NCBI RefSeq assembly: GCF_001297125.1
Contig: NZ_LHPC01000028.1
Span: 186,001 to 250,000 of the forward strand
Direction of reading: 5' to 3'
Length of the DNA: 64,000 nt
Origin: Pseudomonas sp. RIT-PI-q
Lineage (GTDB): Bacteria; Pseudomonadota; Gammaproteobacteria; Pseudomonadales; Pseudomonadaceae
In this document: one piece after another, positions 39,250 through 49,232 of the stretch
Layout: the number at the start of each line of letters is the position of its first letter
Numbering within the stretch: position 1 is the first letter of the stretch
The notes under the pieces: model-generated
Told to the model about the DNA's origin: nothing
Databases searched by the model: none
The model's input: the letters and a program-made list of their open reading frames with translations, nothing else
Position numbers and translations under genes: made by a program

Positions 39250-39915
39250 TCAAACTAGCGAGCGAGACCGTGCGGATTCGATTTTTGCTATGTGTGCGTC
39301 TTTAAACCGCACCAAGCTTTCTTGAATCATCTCATTGTCGCTAGTTATCTCGCCATACTGGAACTCAATCCACCTTGACTGAAGTTGTTTGTGCTCTTCT
39401 TGGTCTTTAAAAAGATTAAGCAACGATGCTTCAATACGTATCAGTTTTGTCACCATAACTGAATGCGCAACGACTAGTTCATAACTCCCAAGATCATGCG
39501 CTGGAATCGTCTTCAGCATATTTAAATTGGTTCTGAATAGCTCTCCCAAGTGATTATCCCATAGCATGTGTAGTCCAGTGGGATTCGTGCCGTTGCTTAC
39601 CAGTTCAGAGAGTATTGCCGAATTTTTGCACGCGCTTTCAACTACCGCGAGATATGCCCCAGATCGAGCTTCCAGCTCATCAATCTTTGCGGATGCTTGA
39701 TTCTTTAGTTGACGCCTACCTAGCGCAAGCGCTCCCCATATAGCCCCAATCGAACCAATAGCCTGAACCCAACTAGCCCATTCGCTTGCCGTGAGATGGA
39801 CTAGAGACAGCAAGTACAGCATCGCTAGAAGCAGCAGGATATTGTGAACTGAAGGCCATGGACAAAATGCCTTTCTCAGCCATCGCTTGAATGGACAATG
39901 CTTTTCATTCGCCAT
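39250..39915 (-). CDS. Hypothetical membrane protein, 221 aa
   Basis: ATG at 39915 (GGGTCGAG upstream). Two adjacent membrane segments (about 25-45 and 50-68) are followed by a helical cytoplasmic domain of about 150 residues. It runs against the early operon, with lower G+C than its neighbours, as do 37377-37967 and 40301-40885. No family recognised; probably a lysogen-expressed accessory gene. Confidence 0.62.
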   Translation of the reverse strand: MANEKHCPFKRWLRKAFCPWPSVHNILLLLAMLYLLSLVHLTASEWASWVQAIGSIGAIWGALALGRRQLKNQASAKIDELEARSGAYLAVVESACKNSAILSELVSNGTNPTGLHMLWDNHLGELFRTNLNMLKTIPAHDLGSYELVVAHSVMVTKLIRIEASLLNLFKDQEEHKQLQSRWIEFQYGEITSDNEMIQESLVRFKDAHIAKIESARSRSLV

Positions 39916-39970
39916 CTCGACCCTTCCTTGTTCAAACAAAACCGGCAAGCATATCCGGCAAGGTAGCACT

Positions 39971-40300
39971 ATGCCCACAGAAAACCGGCCGGAAGATCCA
40001 TTTGGCCCCAACGGTCGAACCTTCCACATTCATCTGAGCGTGCGCGGCGCGCTGCGGGACTTCAGCAAACGACAACTAAAAGGCATGTTCCGCTTCGAAG
40101 GTAGCCGTGAGTGCACCGTCGACGAGGCCAAGGACCACCTGCTCGAAGTGTTGGCCCAAGGCAAAGAAGTTCTGCCGTTCGGTCCGCCCTGTGATGGATT
40201 CGACTTCACCGGCAATGGCTGCCCCGGCCATGACAATCCACCACCAGTTGCGAATGCCCATGATCTGGTATCGATGGATTGTTCCAGCAGGGACCGTTAA
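39971..40300 (+). CDS. Conserved Pseudomonas phage protein, 109 aa
   Basis: ATG at 39971 behind AAGGTAGC. The product begins MPTENRPEDPFGPNGRTFHI and has a GGxCPGH-like end (FTGNGCPGHDNPPP). It is small, soluble and looks conserved. It lies between two opposite-strand membrane genes, so it belongs to the original early operon. Function unknown. Confidence 0.62.
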   Translation: MPTENRPEDPFGPNGRTFHIHLSVRGALRDFSKRQLKGMFRFEGSRECTVDEAKDHLLEVLAQGKEVLPFGPPCDGFDFTGNGCPGHDNPPPVANAHDLVSMDCSSRDR

Positions 40301-40885
40301 TCAAAGCGACTGCATTCTTTCAACAACCAGCGGTTCTAGAAAAATTACGGCTTTAACAGCACCATAAGCAATAGTGACAGCACCAATCGCCGCAACCCAA
40401 GTGAAAAGCCTCACGACCCATAAAGGCAACTGACGCTGCAAAATCACAGGTATAGCTTTTGCAAAGCCATCATCATGCTTAATTCCAATGTTTACCCCCG
40501 AAACAAGTAGTGGGGCGAAGTAAAGATAGGAAACCGTGATTTGAGCCCCTGGGACGATAGTTGGAAATATGAGGTCAATACCGCCACCTGGTAACTCCTC
40601 TGTTCTGTATGGGGTATGTGGGAAAACGGTGACGCTGGGGAGCGTGGCATGGGTCATCCGAACATTCGATGCGCTGCGCTTACCGACATTTCGGAGTACG
40701 ACCGCATGGGTATTAATGATCAACCCACTACCGGTTGCAGACGGAACACTGAAAGAAGAGGCATGTCCGTAATACGAGACTATTTCTGGTCTCTTCTCAA
40801 ATCGCCGGGTAACCCATGCGCCCAAGAAAAGGCACGCAACAGGTACACCGATTGATGAAACTAGATTCCAATCCACAGCCATCAT
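40301..40885 (-). CDS. Hypothetical membrane protein, 194 aa
   Basis: One membrane helix at the N-terminus (about 9-25) and one near the C-terminus (about 158-182). A beta-rich domain of about 120 residues lies between them (LRNVGKRSASNVRMTHATLP, IVPGAQITVSYLYFAP). Its stop abuts the end of the plus-strand gene at 40300. Third minus-strand accessory gene in this arm. Function unknown. Confidence 0.62.
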   Translation of the reverse strand: MMAVDWNLVSSIGVPVACLFLGAWVTRRFEKRPEIVSYYGHASSFSVPSATGSGLIINTHAVVLRNVGKRSASNVRMTHATLPSVTVFPHTPYRTEELPGGGIDLIFPTIVPGAQITVSYLYFAPLLVSGVNIGIKHDDGFAKAIPVILQRQLPLWVVRLFTWVAAIGAVTIAYGAVKAVIFLEPLVVERMQSL

Positions 40886-41010
40886 CGATTCCTTTTAGGC
40901 GCTAGTAAATACGGCTGTACCGTCCAACGAATTAAAGCCGATGGTGTAGCAACAAACCACCCCTCCCTCACCCTTTCAAAGTCAGCCGCTATAGCGGCAA
41001 AGGACCAGTC

Positions 41011-41595
41011 ATGTCTGAAGAAAAGGTTGTGATGTACGAATCGCCGGAAGCGGCGAGCATCCAAACAGTTACCGGTTGGGTCGGTGCCGACGGTCGATTC
41101 TGGGGCAATGATGAACACATGGCCCGTTGGTGCGGCTCCACTCACCGCCGCTGCGAGAAGAATCCGGATCACCCGATCTACGAAGTACGCAGTTGGTGCA
41201 AGCAGTGCCACGATGAAAGCCGTCAGGCGAAATTTGCGGCAATGCCAGTCAAAGAGTGGGCCGGCGAGCCGCTGGTGATCTTCGACGGAGATGAGTATTT
41301 CTTCGACGAAGACAGCCTGCGCGACTACCTCATCGACAACGGCGTTGATCTGGCCGACCTGCAACTTTGCATCTGCGAGCCGAACATGCCCCGCGAGATC
41401 GACCCGTCGGACGTCTTCTGCGATGACTTGCCGGAAGATGGAGAAATCCGCGATCAGCAGTTGGTGGCGGCATTCGACTTGCTGAACGAGATGATCCGCC
41501 AGTCTGAGCCTCTGTCATGGGGCGAGGGGAAATTTGCCGCGAAGCTGCCACAGGCGCTTCTCGATGAGATCACCTCATCCAGGGTGACGCCATGA
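41011..41595 (+). CDS. Hypothetical protein, 194 aa
   Basis: Contains CGSTHRRCEKN and WCKQCHDE, possibly a zinc site, in the first 70 residues. An acidic second half follows (IFDGDEYFFDEDSLRDYLID). It is overlapped by the 21-aa peptide gene downstream. Likely a host-takeover or early regulatory protein, but no family is recognised. Confidence 0.6.
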   Translation: MSEEKVVMYESPEAASIQTVTGWVGADGRFWGNDEHMARWCGSTHRRCEKNPDHPIYEVRSWCKQCHDESRQAKFAAMPVKEWAGEPLVIFDGDEYFFDEDSLRDYLIDNGVDLADLQLCICEPNMPREIDPSDVFCDDLPEDGEIRDQQLVAAFDLLNEMIRQSEPLSWGEGKFAAKLPQALLDEITSSRVTP

Positions 41596-41657
41596 TCGTC
41601 CCTGTAGCTGCCCTCGCCTACATGGCCTGGCTCATCTACTCGGGGCCACGGCGATGA
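41592..41657 (+). CDS. 21-aa hydrophobic peptide
   Basis: ATG at 41592 overlaps the previous stop and its own TGA overlaps the next ATG at 41654 (ATGA at both ends). The peptide is almost wholly one short hydrophobic helix (VPVAALAYMAWLIY) ending in GPRR. The overlaps suggest that it is translated, if only as a coupling device. Confidence 0.4.
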   Translation: MIVPVAALAYMAWLIYSGPRR

Positions 41658-41884
41658 ACTGGTACTCCGAAAGCTGGCAGCGCATGGATTCAACGTACCG
41701 TCGGACCAAGGGAGAAGGCTACGACCCGCCAGCGATCAGCAAGGCCATCGACGAATCCTACCCCTACAGCTCGCGTAGCGGTTACGCCTATAAGGCTTGG
41801 CTCTCGGCCCGTAAAGACTTCTTTCGCAAGCACGACATCCCGCTCCGCCGCGCCAAACGTCCTCCGCCCGACCTTCTGTCCTAA
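41654..41884 (+). CDS. Hypothetical basic protein, 76 aa
   Basis: Aromatic and Arg-rich (MNWYSESWQRMDSTYRR, YAYKAWLSARKDFFRK), ending Pro-rich. Coupled to the peptide gene upstream. Likely early protein ahead of the methylase. No family recognised. Confidence 0.55.
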   Translation: MNWYSESWQRMDSTYRRTKGEGYDPPAISKAIDESYPYSSRSGYAYKAWLSARKDFFRKHDIPLRRAKRPPPDLLS

Positions 41885-41937
41885 CCCCATCCTTATTAGC
41901 CCGCCGGTAACGGTCGGCGCGCAATTGGAAATAAATC

Positions 41938-42792
41938 ATGACCATCACTGCTCCGGTCATCCGCTACCACGGTGCCAAGTTCCGGCTTGCGCCCTGGGTA
42001 CTTCAACACTTCCCGCCGCACACCTGCTACGTCGAGTCCTTTGGTGGAGCGGCCGGCGTTCTGATGCAAAAACCTCGATCAGTTGCCGAGGTATACAACG
42101 ACCTAGACGGCGACATCGTGAACCTGTTCCGCGTTTTTCAGGATCCAGTTACGCGATCGGGACTTATCGAGCGGCTCGTATTTACGCCCTATTCCCGCGA
42201 AGAGTTCGAATTGTCATGGGAATCGAGCGTTGAACCGATCGAACGTGCACGCAGGACGATCATCCGCGCCCAGATGGGTTTCGGTTCCGCAGGCGCAACG
42301 AAGGGTGTCACAGGGTTTCGCATCGATACGAAGCGCCAGTACGGCACTGCCCAATCACTTTGGGCGACGTATCCAGAACAACTTGCCGAGGTTGGCCAGC
42401 GTTTGAGCGGCGTGCTGATTGAGAACCGCCCGGCGATCGAGGTCATCACCGCTCATGACGGCCCCCAGACCCTGCACTACGTGGACCCGCCCTACGTACA
42501 TGACACCAGGTACAAAGGCGCGTTGAGCGGGCGCTACTACAAGCACGAAATGGACGACGCAGCGCACCGCGAATTGCTCGGCACTTTACTCGAGCTGGAA
42601 GGAATGGTCGTGCTTTCGGGATATCCGAGTGACCTGTATGCAGAGCTCTTACCTGGCTGGGCCAGCTACAGCACATCGGCGCGCATCAGTGCCGGGCGCG
42701 GCACCGCCAGTCGAACCGAATGCATTTGGCTGAATCCAGCCTGCGTCGATCGAGTCAGCCAGATTGGCTTGGATCTCGGCGAACGAGCATAA
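41938..42792 (+). CDS. D12-class DNA adenine methylase
   Basis: 284 aa. Motif I-like ESFGGAAG (about 33-40) binds S-adenosylmethionine. NDLDGDIVNLFRV follows, and the catalytic motif IV is DPPY at 173-176. The N-terminal RYHGAKFRLAPWV is typical of D12 (Dam-like) enzymes. It should methylate adenine, most simply to protect phage DNA from restriction. The recognition sequence cannot be told from sequence alone. Confidence 0.9.
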   Translation: MTITAPVIRYHGAKFRLAPWVLQHFPPHTCYVESFGGAAGVLMQKPRSVAEVYNDLDGDIVNLFRVFQDPVTRSGLIERLVFTPYSREEFELSWESSVEPIERARRTIIRAQMGFGSAGATKGVTGFRIDTKRQYGTAQSLWATYPEQLAEVGQRLSGVLIENRPAIEVITAHDGPQTLHYVDPPYVHDTRYKGALSGRYYKHEMDDAAHRELLGTLLELEGMVVLSGYPSDLYAELLPGWASYSTSARISAGRGTASRTECIWLNPACVDRVSQIGLDLGERA

Positions 42793-42836
42793 ACCATTCC
42801 CTACCTTCTGCCGCCACGCGCGGCATGGAGCACCCA

Positions 42837-43049
42837 ATGAAACGAGAGCTGATCAAAATCAGTGAGTTCCAGCGTCGGCGCTGGGGCGAGAACGGCACCC
42901 CGCAATGCCCGCAAGCTATCCGCAACCACATCCGAAACGGTGCGGTGCCTGGGGAGCAGATCGGGAAACTCTGGTACGTTGACTGGACCGCATTCACCCG
43001 CTCGGACGGTAACGACCTTGTGGCGATGGTATTGAAAGGAGCTGCATGA
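42837..43049 (+). CDS. Excisionase
   Basis: ATG at 42837 (GGAGCACCC upstream) gives 70 aa. The winged-helix-like core CPQAIRNHIRNGAVPGEQIG and WYVDWTAF are typical of phage excisionases that read a DNA-binding helix followed by a wing. It overlaps the integrase start by four bases, the usual xis-int order. It would bend attachment-site DNA to favour excision. Confidence 0.85.
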   Translation: MKRELIKISEFQRRRWGENGTPQCPQAIRNHIRNGAVPGEQIGKLWYVDWTAFTRSDGNDLVAMVLKGAA

Positions 43050-44161
43050 TGGTCCCTCGGCCGCGGAACAAGGCGAATAAGAACCTCCCGCAGAACCTGT
43101 ACTTCGATGCGCGGCGCTCGACATATCGCTACCGCCGGCCGACCGATGGGAAGTGGTTTCAGTTCGGCACCGATCGCATTAAAGCGATCGACGCGGCGAA
43201 GCAGTTGAATCTTGAGTTTATGCGCGGTGCCGACCTGGTCGGCTCCGTGATGTCCGCATCATCGGAGTCGTTCGCCACCTTCCTCGACACCTACGAACGA
43301 GACGTCCTGCCCCCACGTGAGTTGGCCAAAGGCACGCTCAGCTTGTACGCGGTGCACTTCAGGCGGTTCCGTAAGCAGTTCGAGGGCAAGGCGGTCGACC
43401 AGATATCTATTCGCATGGTCGCGGAGATGCTGGACGCTCTCACCCCGCGCACGGCCAACCAGTGCCGGGCACTGCTGACGGACATCTTCAACCATGCGGC
43501 GGCCAAGGGTCTGTGTCCGGATAACCCCGCGGCGAGCACCATCAACCGAATCGAGAAGAAACTGCGTAAGCGCCATACGGTGGAAGGACTCAAGGCCGTT
43601 CGGGAAAAGGCGCCGGCCTGGCTGCAGAACGCAATCGACCTGGCACTGATCACCGCACAGCGCCGCACCGACATTCTGGATATGCGCTTCGATGGCGTTC
43701 GGGAAGGGTTTCTATATGTGGTGCAAAAGAAAACAGCCAAGGCCAGTGACGCGGCATGGATTCGATTTCGAGTGACACCGGAACTCCAGGCAGTCATCAG
43801 CCGGTGCCGGGACGATGTCGTCTCGCCGTACCTGGTGCACCGAAAACCAGATCGGCTTAAACAGAAACAGGCGCAGACGAAAGATCACTGGACGAAGGTT
43901 GAAGAGCGGTATTTGACTCGAGCGTTCAAGGACGCCCGGGAGGCGGCGGAATGCTACAAGGGATGGAAGGAAGAAGAGATGCCGGGCTTCCATGAAGTGC
44001 GAGCGCTGTCGCTGCACCTGTACAAGAAAGCCGGAAAGGATGGGCAGAAAATCGCAGGCCATGCGAGCGAGGGCATGACCAAAAACTACCAGCGGGACCA
44101 CGAGGAAATAATCTGGTCCGAGGCAATTCCGGACCTGAATATCAGCGAAATCACCGGGTAG
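43046..44161 (+). CDS. Tyrosine-recombinase integrase
   Basis: 371 aa. An AP2-like arm-binding N-terminus (YFDARRSTYRYRRPTDGKW) is followed by a SAM-like core-binding domain (about 74-165). The catalytic domain holds R207, K228, H316, R319, H339 and nucleophile Y348. All six residues are present, so it should be active. It ends 89 bases from the tRNA-Pro gene, which contains the likely attachment core. Confidence 0.93.
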   Translation: MMVPRPRNKANKNLPQNLYFDARRSTYRYRRPTDGKWFQFGTDRIKAIDAAKQLNLEFMRGADLVGSVMSASSESFATFLDTYERDVLPPRELAKGTLSLYAVHFRRFRKQFEGKAVDQISIRMVAEMLDALTPRTANQCRALLTDIFNHAAAKGLCPDNPAASTINRIEKKLRKRHTVEGLKAVREKAPAWLQNAIDLALITAQRRTDILDMRFDGVREGFLYVVQKKTAKASDAAWIRFRVTPELQAVISRCRDDVVSPYLVHRKPDRLKQKQAQTKDHWTKVEERYLTRAFKDAREAAECYKGWKEEEMPGFHEVRALSLHLYKKAGKDGQKIAGHASEGMTKNYQRDHEEIIWSEAIPDLNISEITG

Positions 44162-44191
44162 TTTTGCGCCAGTTTTGCGCGGGTTTTGCGC
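44162..44191. repeat. Three TTTTGCGC repeats at 11-bp period
   Basis: TTTTGCGC occurs at 44162-44169, 44173-44180 and 44184-44191, immediately after the integrase stop. Helically phased short repeats between int and the attachment core are candidates for integrase arm sites. Confidence 0.5.
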
Positions 44192-44201
44192 AGGCACAAA
44201 A

Positions 44202-44224
44202 AAGCCGATCTAACTGATCGGCTT
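44202..44224 (+). terminator. Integrase terminator
   Basis: AAGCCGATC (44202-44210) pairs with GATCGGCTT (44216-44224) around TAACT. Bidirectional in form; it ends the int transcript before the tRNA gene. Confidence 0.75.
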
Positions 44225-44250
44225 AAGTGCCTGATTTTACTCAGTAAATA

Positions 44251-44327
44251 TGGTCGGGACGGAGTGATTCGAACACTCGACCCCTAGCACCCCATGCTAG
44301 TGCGCTACCGGACTGCGCTACGCCCCG
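44251..44327 (-). tRNA. tRNA-Pro (anticodon GGG)
   Basis: Read on the minus strand, 77 nt fold as a full cloverleaf: acceptor CGGGGCG with CGTCCCG (one G-U), anticodon arm CTAGC-ATGGGGT-GCTAG with anticodon GGG, TTCGAAT in the T loop, and encoded CCA. Its 3' end faces the prophage, the standard arrangement for integration into a tRNA 3' end. The sequence is intact, restored by the phage end. Confidence 0.95.
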
Positions 44328-44416
44328 ACTAGGCGTGAAACCTGTTCCTCTTCTCGAAGAACGCTCAAGAATATATCGCAAGCTTTTGAAAACTGGAAGT
44401 ATTTAAAAGCAGGAAT

Positions 44417-44773
44417 TTATTTCTTGAGTACCACCAGAACATCTTCCAGTTCGGCGATCATCTGGCGAATCATTTGCTTGTATTGGGTGGTGTCGTCTTT
44501 GGCTTCATCGCCGGACAAACGCAAGCGTGCGCCGCCGATGGTGAACCCCTGATCGTAAAGAAGCGCGCGGATTTGCCGGATCATCAGCACGTCTTGTCGC
44601 TGATAATACCGGCGGTTTCCGCGGCGTTTGACGGGGTTGAGTTGAGGAAACTCCTGCTCCCAGTAGCGCAGCACGTGTGGTTTTACCGCACACAGCTCGC
44701 TGACTTCACCAATGGTGAAGTAGCGTTTGCCTGGGATGACGGGGAGCTCGTCGTTATGACTTGGTTCCAGCAT
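44417..44773 (-). CDS. MerR-family regulator (ihfA-linked)
   Basis: ATG at 44773 gives 118 aa. The winged-helix ([20 protein letters not shown], then [20 protein letters not shown]) is of MerR type, and a short helical C-terminus lacks a sensor domain or metal-binding cysteines. The start overlaps ihfA by 20 bases. This gene follows ihfA in many gammaproteobacteria and its target is not established. Confidence 0.88.
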   Translation of the reverse strand: MLEPSHNDELPVIPGKRYFTIGEVSELCAVKPHVLRYWEQEFPQLNPVKRRGNRRYYQRQDVLMIRQIRALLYDQGFTIGGARLRLSGDEAKDDTTQYKQMIRQMIAELEDVLVVLKK

Positions 44774-45056
44774 AAGCCTCAACTCGGGCCTTCAACTTCT
44801 GCCCTGGACGAAAGGTGACCACACGGCGAGCCGTGATCGGGATTTCTTCACCCGTTTTCGGATTGCGGCCAGGCCGCTGGCGTTTGTCCCGAAGGTCGAA
44901 ATTGCCGAAACCGGACAATTTGACTTGTTCGTTGTCTTCAAGAGCGTGCCTGATTTCTTCAAAAAACAGTTCGACCAATTCCTTGGCCTCCCGTTTATTC
45001 AGGCCCAGCTCTTCATACAGACGTTCCGCCATCTCAGCTTTCGTCAGAGCCCCCAT
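44754..45056 (-). CDS. ihfA: Integration host factor subunit alpha
   Basis: 100 aa, the standard length. The DNABII signature [20 protein letters not shown] is complete, including the Pro that intercalates into DNA. It forms a heterodimer with IHF beta, bends DNA and serves replication, transcription and phage integration. It is placed directly after pheT, as in other gammaproteobacteria. Being beside the prophage site is coincidental but fitting. Confidence 0.97.
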   Translation of the reverse strand: MGALTKAEMAERLYEELGLNKREAKELVELFFEEIRHALEDNEQVKLSGFGNFDLRDKRQRPGRNPKTGEEIPITARRVVTFRPGQKLKARVEAYAGTKS

Positions 45057-45059
45057 ACG

Positions 45060-47441
45060 TCACTTCCTTAACGTGGCGTTCAACCTTTGTTCGAGCGAGG
45101 TGAGGATGTTTTGCGTCGTGGTATTCACCTCATCGTCATTAAGAGTGCGCGATGGATGCTGCCAGGTCAAGCCGACTGCAAGGCTTTTTCTATCAGGATC
45201 AATGCCTTTACCCTGATACACGTCAAATAGCCTGAGGTCTGTCAGCCATTCGCCTGCATTTTCACGGATTACGTCCAGTACCGCACTGGCCGCAACGTCT
45301 TTTTCGGCGATCAGTGCAAGGTCACGACGCACTTCAGGAAAGCGCGATAACTCTTGGAATTTAGGCATTTTACCCAATGCCACTTCCGCCAGAACCAGCT
45401 CGAAAACGAAGACCGGACGGTCGAGACCGAGGGTTTTCGACAATTCAGGGTGGATGGCGCCGACGAAACCGACCAGACGCCCTTCACGTTCGATGCGCGC
45501 GGTTTGACCCGGGTGCAACGCAGGGTGTTTGCCCGGCACGAAAGTGAACGAATCCAGCGCACCGGCAAAGCCCAGCACCGCTTCCACGTCAGCCTTGATG
45601 TCGAAGAAGTCGACGACATCGCGACCTTGTGCCCAACCTTCCGGCAGGCGGCTACCGCAAACCACACCGGCCAGCATCGGCTCTTGCTTCAAGCCGTCCA
45701 GCTGACCCACGAAACGCAGGCCGCTTTCGAACAGACGGACGCGGTCCTGTTGACGGTTCAGGTTGTGCTGAAGCGCCTTGACCAGGCCAGGCCACAGGGA
45801 CGAACGCATGGCCGCCATGTCGTTGGAAATCGGGTTGGCCAGCAGCAGCGGTTCCACACCCGGATTAAACAACTCGAACTGTTTCGGATCGATGAAGCTG
45901 TAGGTGATCGCTTCCTGGTAACCACGGGCGACCAGCAGACGGCGCAACTCAGGCAGATCGCTACGCGCTTCAGCCTTGGCTTGCGGCGCCAGACGGGCTT
46001 GCGGGTAGCGGACCGGCAGACGGTTGTAACCGTACAGACGGGCCAGCTCTTCGATCAGATCAACCTCAAGGCTGATATCGAAGCGATGGCTTGGCACGGC
46101 TACTTGCCATTGCCCTGCCCCATCGGCCGAAACGGTCAGGCCCAAAGCGTTGAGCAGACGCTCGACTTCGGCCGAATCCATTTCCATGCCCAACATCTGG
46201 GTGATGCGCGCCGCACGCAGGGTCACTGGCGCGATTTTCGGCAGGTGTTGCTCGCTCACGGTTTCAATGATCGGGCCAGCTTCGCCACCGGTGATTTCCA
46301 GCAGCAGGCCAGTGGCGCGCTCCATGGCTTCACGGGCCAGCTGCCAGTCCACGCCACGCTCGTAACGGTGCGAGGCGTCGGTGTGCAGGCCGTAGGAACG
46401 GGCCTTGCCAGCGACAGCGATCTGATCGAAGAACGCGCTTTCGAGGAAAATATCGCGAGTGGTCGCGGTGTTGACGCCGCTGTGCTCGCCACCCATGACG
46501 CCGGCAATAGCCAAGGCGCGGGTGTGGTCGGCAATCACCAGCGTATCGCTACGCAGGCTGACTTCCTGACCGTCGAGCAGCACCAGCTTCTCGCCTTCTT
46601 CGGCCATGCGCACACGGATGCCGCCATTGATTTCAGCGAGATCGAAGGCGTGCAGTGGTTGACCCAGTTCCAGCATCACGTAGTTGGTGATGTCGACGGC
46701 AGCGTCGATGCTGCGCACGTCGGCACGACGCAGACGCTCAACCATCCACAGCGGCGTCGGCTTGGACAGGTCGACGTTACGGATCACACGGCCCAGGTAA
46801 CGCGGGCAAGCAGCCGGCGCCAGGACTTCGATCGAACGCACTTCATCATGCACGGCTGGCACGACTGGAACGATCGGACGAGTGACTTCGGCGTCATACA
46901 GCGCGCCGACTTCACGGGCCAGACCGGCCAGGGACAGGCAGTCGCCGCGGTTCGGGGTCAAGTCGACCTCGATGCTGGCATCGTCCAGGCTCAGGTATTC
47001 ACGAATGTCCTGACCCACTGGCGCATCGGCCGGCAATTCCATCAGGCCATCGTTGCCTTCACCGACTTGCAGCTCGGCTTGCGAGCACAGCATGCCGTTG
47101 GACTCAACGCCACGCAGCTTGGCTTTCTTGATTTTGAAGTCACCCGGCAGTTCGGCACCGATCATGGCGAACGGGATCTTCAGGCCCGGGCGCACGTTTG
47201 GCGCGCCGCAGACGACCTGGAAGGTCTCCGAGCCATTGCTGACCTGGCAAACACGCAACTTGTCGGCGTCCGGGTGCTGCTCGGTGCTCAGCACCTCGCC
47301 CACCACCACACCGGTGAATTCGCCGGCGGCCAGCGTAACGCTATCGACCTCAAGACCGGCCATCGACAGACGAGCAACCAGCTCGTCGCGACTTACCTGC
47401 GGGCTTACCCAGCCACGCAGCCATTGTTCACTGAATTTCAT
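45060..47441 (-). CDS. pheT: Phenylalanyl-tRNA synthetase beta subunit
   Basis: 793 aa. Domains in order: an N-terminal tRNA-binding OB fold (about 39-148), B3/B4 editing domain (about 210-385), B5 (about 400-475), the catalytic-like core, and the C-terminal anticodon-binding ferredoxin fold (about 700-793). With PheS it forms the alpha2beta2 enzyme that charges tRNA-Phe. It lies 26 bases after pheS. Confidence 0.98.
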   Translation of the reverse strand: MKFSEQWLRGWVSPQVSRDELVARLSMAGLEVDSVTLAAGEFTGVVVGEVLSTEQHPDADKLRVCQVSNGSETFQVVCGAPNVRPGLKIPFAMIGAELPGDFKIKKAKLRGVESNGMLCSQAELQVGEGNDGLMELPADAPVGQDIREYLSLDDASIEVDLTPNRGDCLSLAGLAREVGALYDAEVTRPIVPVVPAVHDEVRSIEVLAPAACPRYLGRVIRNVDLSKPTPLWMVERLRRADVRSIDAAVDITNYVMLELGQPLHAFDLAEINGGIRVRMAEEGEKLVLLDGQEVSLRSDTLVIADHTRALAIAGVMGGEHSGVNTATTRDIFLESAFFDQIAVAGKARSYGLHTDASHRYERGVDWQLAREAMERATGLLLEITGGEAGPIIETVSEQHLPKIAPVTLRAARITQMLGMEMDSAEVERLLNALGLTVSADGAGQWQVAVPSHRFDISLEVDLIEELARLYGYNRLPVRYPQARLAPQAKAEARSDLPELRRLLVARGYQEAITYSFIDPKQFELFNPGVEPLLLANPISNDMAAMRSSLWPGLVKALQHNLNRQQDRVRLFESGLRFVGQLDGLKQEPMLAGVVCGSRLPEGWAQGRDVVDFFDIKADVEAVLGFAGALDSFTFVPGKHPALHPGQTARIEREGRLVGFVGAIHPELSKTLGLDRPVFVFELVLAEVALGKMPKFQELSRFPEVRRDLALIAEKDVAASAVLDVIRENAGEWLTDLRLFDVYQGKGIDPDRKSLAVGLTWQHPSRTLNDDEVNTTTQNILTSLEQRLNATLRK

Positions 47442-47467
47442 CCTGCTCTCCTAAGAATTCGTTACGA

Positions 47468-48538
<1,071 letters not shown>

Positions 48539-48593
48539 ATGACGTTTAACACCTGGCCCCACAGAGGTGAGGCCGGGTGACTGTCGGGGGTAC

Positions 48594-48950
48594 TTAAGCC
48601 AAGGTGGCTTTAGCTTTCTCGACAATCGCAGCAAACGCCGCTTTTTCGTTCACTGCCAGATCAGCCAGAACCTTACGGTCGATCTCGATGGACGCTTTTT
48701 TCAGGCCGGCGATGAAACGGCTGTAGGACAGACCGTTGATACGTGCACCAGCGTTGATACGAGCGATCCACAGAGCGCGGAACTGACGTTTTTTCTGACG
48801 ACGGTCACGGTAGGCGTATTGGCCTGCCTTGATTACCGCTTGCTTGGCAACACGGAATACGCGCGAGCGAGCGCCGTAGTAGCCTTTAGCAAGTTTCAGA
48901 ATTTTTTTGTGACGTTTACGGGCAATGACGCCACGCTTTACACGAGCCAT
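48594..48950 (-). CDS. rplT: 50S ribosomal protein L20
   Basis: 118 aa, basic, N-terminal extension [20 protein letters not shown] and globular C-terminus ([20 protein letters not shown]). It is needed early in 50S assembly and in E. coli represses its own operon. Last of infC-rpmI-rplT. Confidence 0.98.
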   Translation of the reverse strand: MARVKRGVIARKRHKKILKLAKGYYGARSRVFRVAKQAVIKAGQYAYRDRRQKKRQFRALWIARINAGARINGLSYSRFIAGLKKASIEIDRKVLADLAVNEKAAFAAIVEKAKATLA

Positions 48951-48977
48951 GAGTTACTTCCTCTATTCTTGACTAAA

Positions 48978-49172
48978 TTAACGAAGGCGCAGCATGCGCT
49001 CGACTTTTGCCACGTCACACGGTGCCAGCAAGCTGCTACCGCGCAGTTGACGCTTACGCTTGGTCGACATTTTAGTCAGGATGTGGCTCTTGAAAGCGTG
49101 CTTGTGCTTGATACCGTTAGCAGTTTTCAGAAACCGCTTAGCAGCACCACTTTTAGTTTTCATTTTTGGCAT
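48978..49172 (-). CDS. rpmI: 50S ribosomal protein L35
   Basis: 64 aa, strongly basic, with the usual [20 protein letters not shown] start and KRQLRG core. It lies between infC and rplT with short spacers, the conserved order. Confidence 0.98.
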   Translation of the reverse strand: MPKMKTKSGAAKRFLKTANGIKHKHAFKSHILTKMSTKRKRQLRGSSLLAPCDVAKVERMLRLR

Positions 49173-49232
49173 GTTCGGATACTCCGCATTCAGTTGATAA
49201 ACATAATCAGAAGGCCTGCCGTGCCCTATTGA

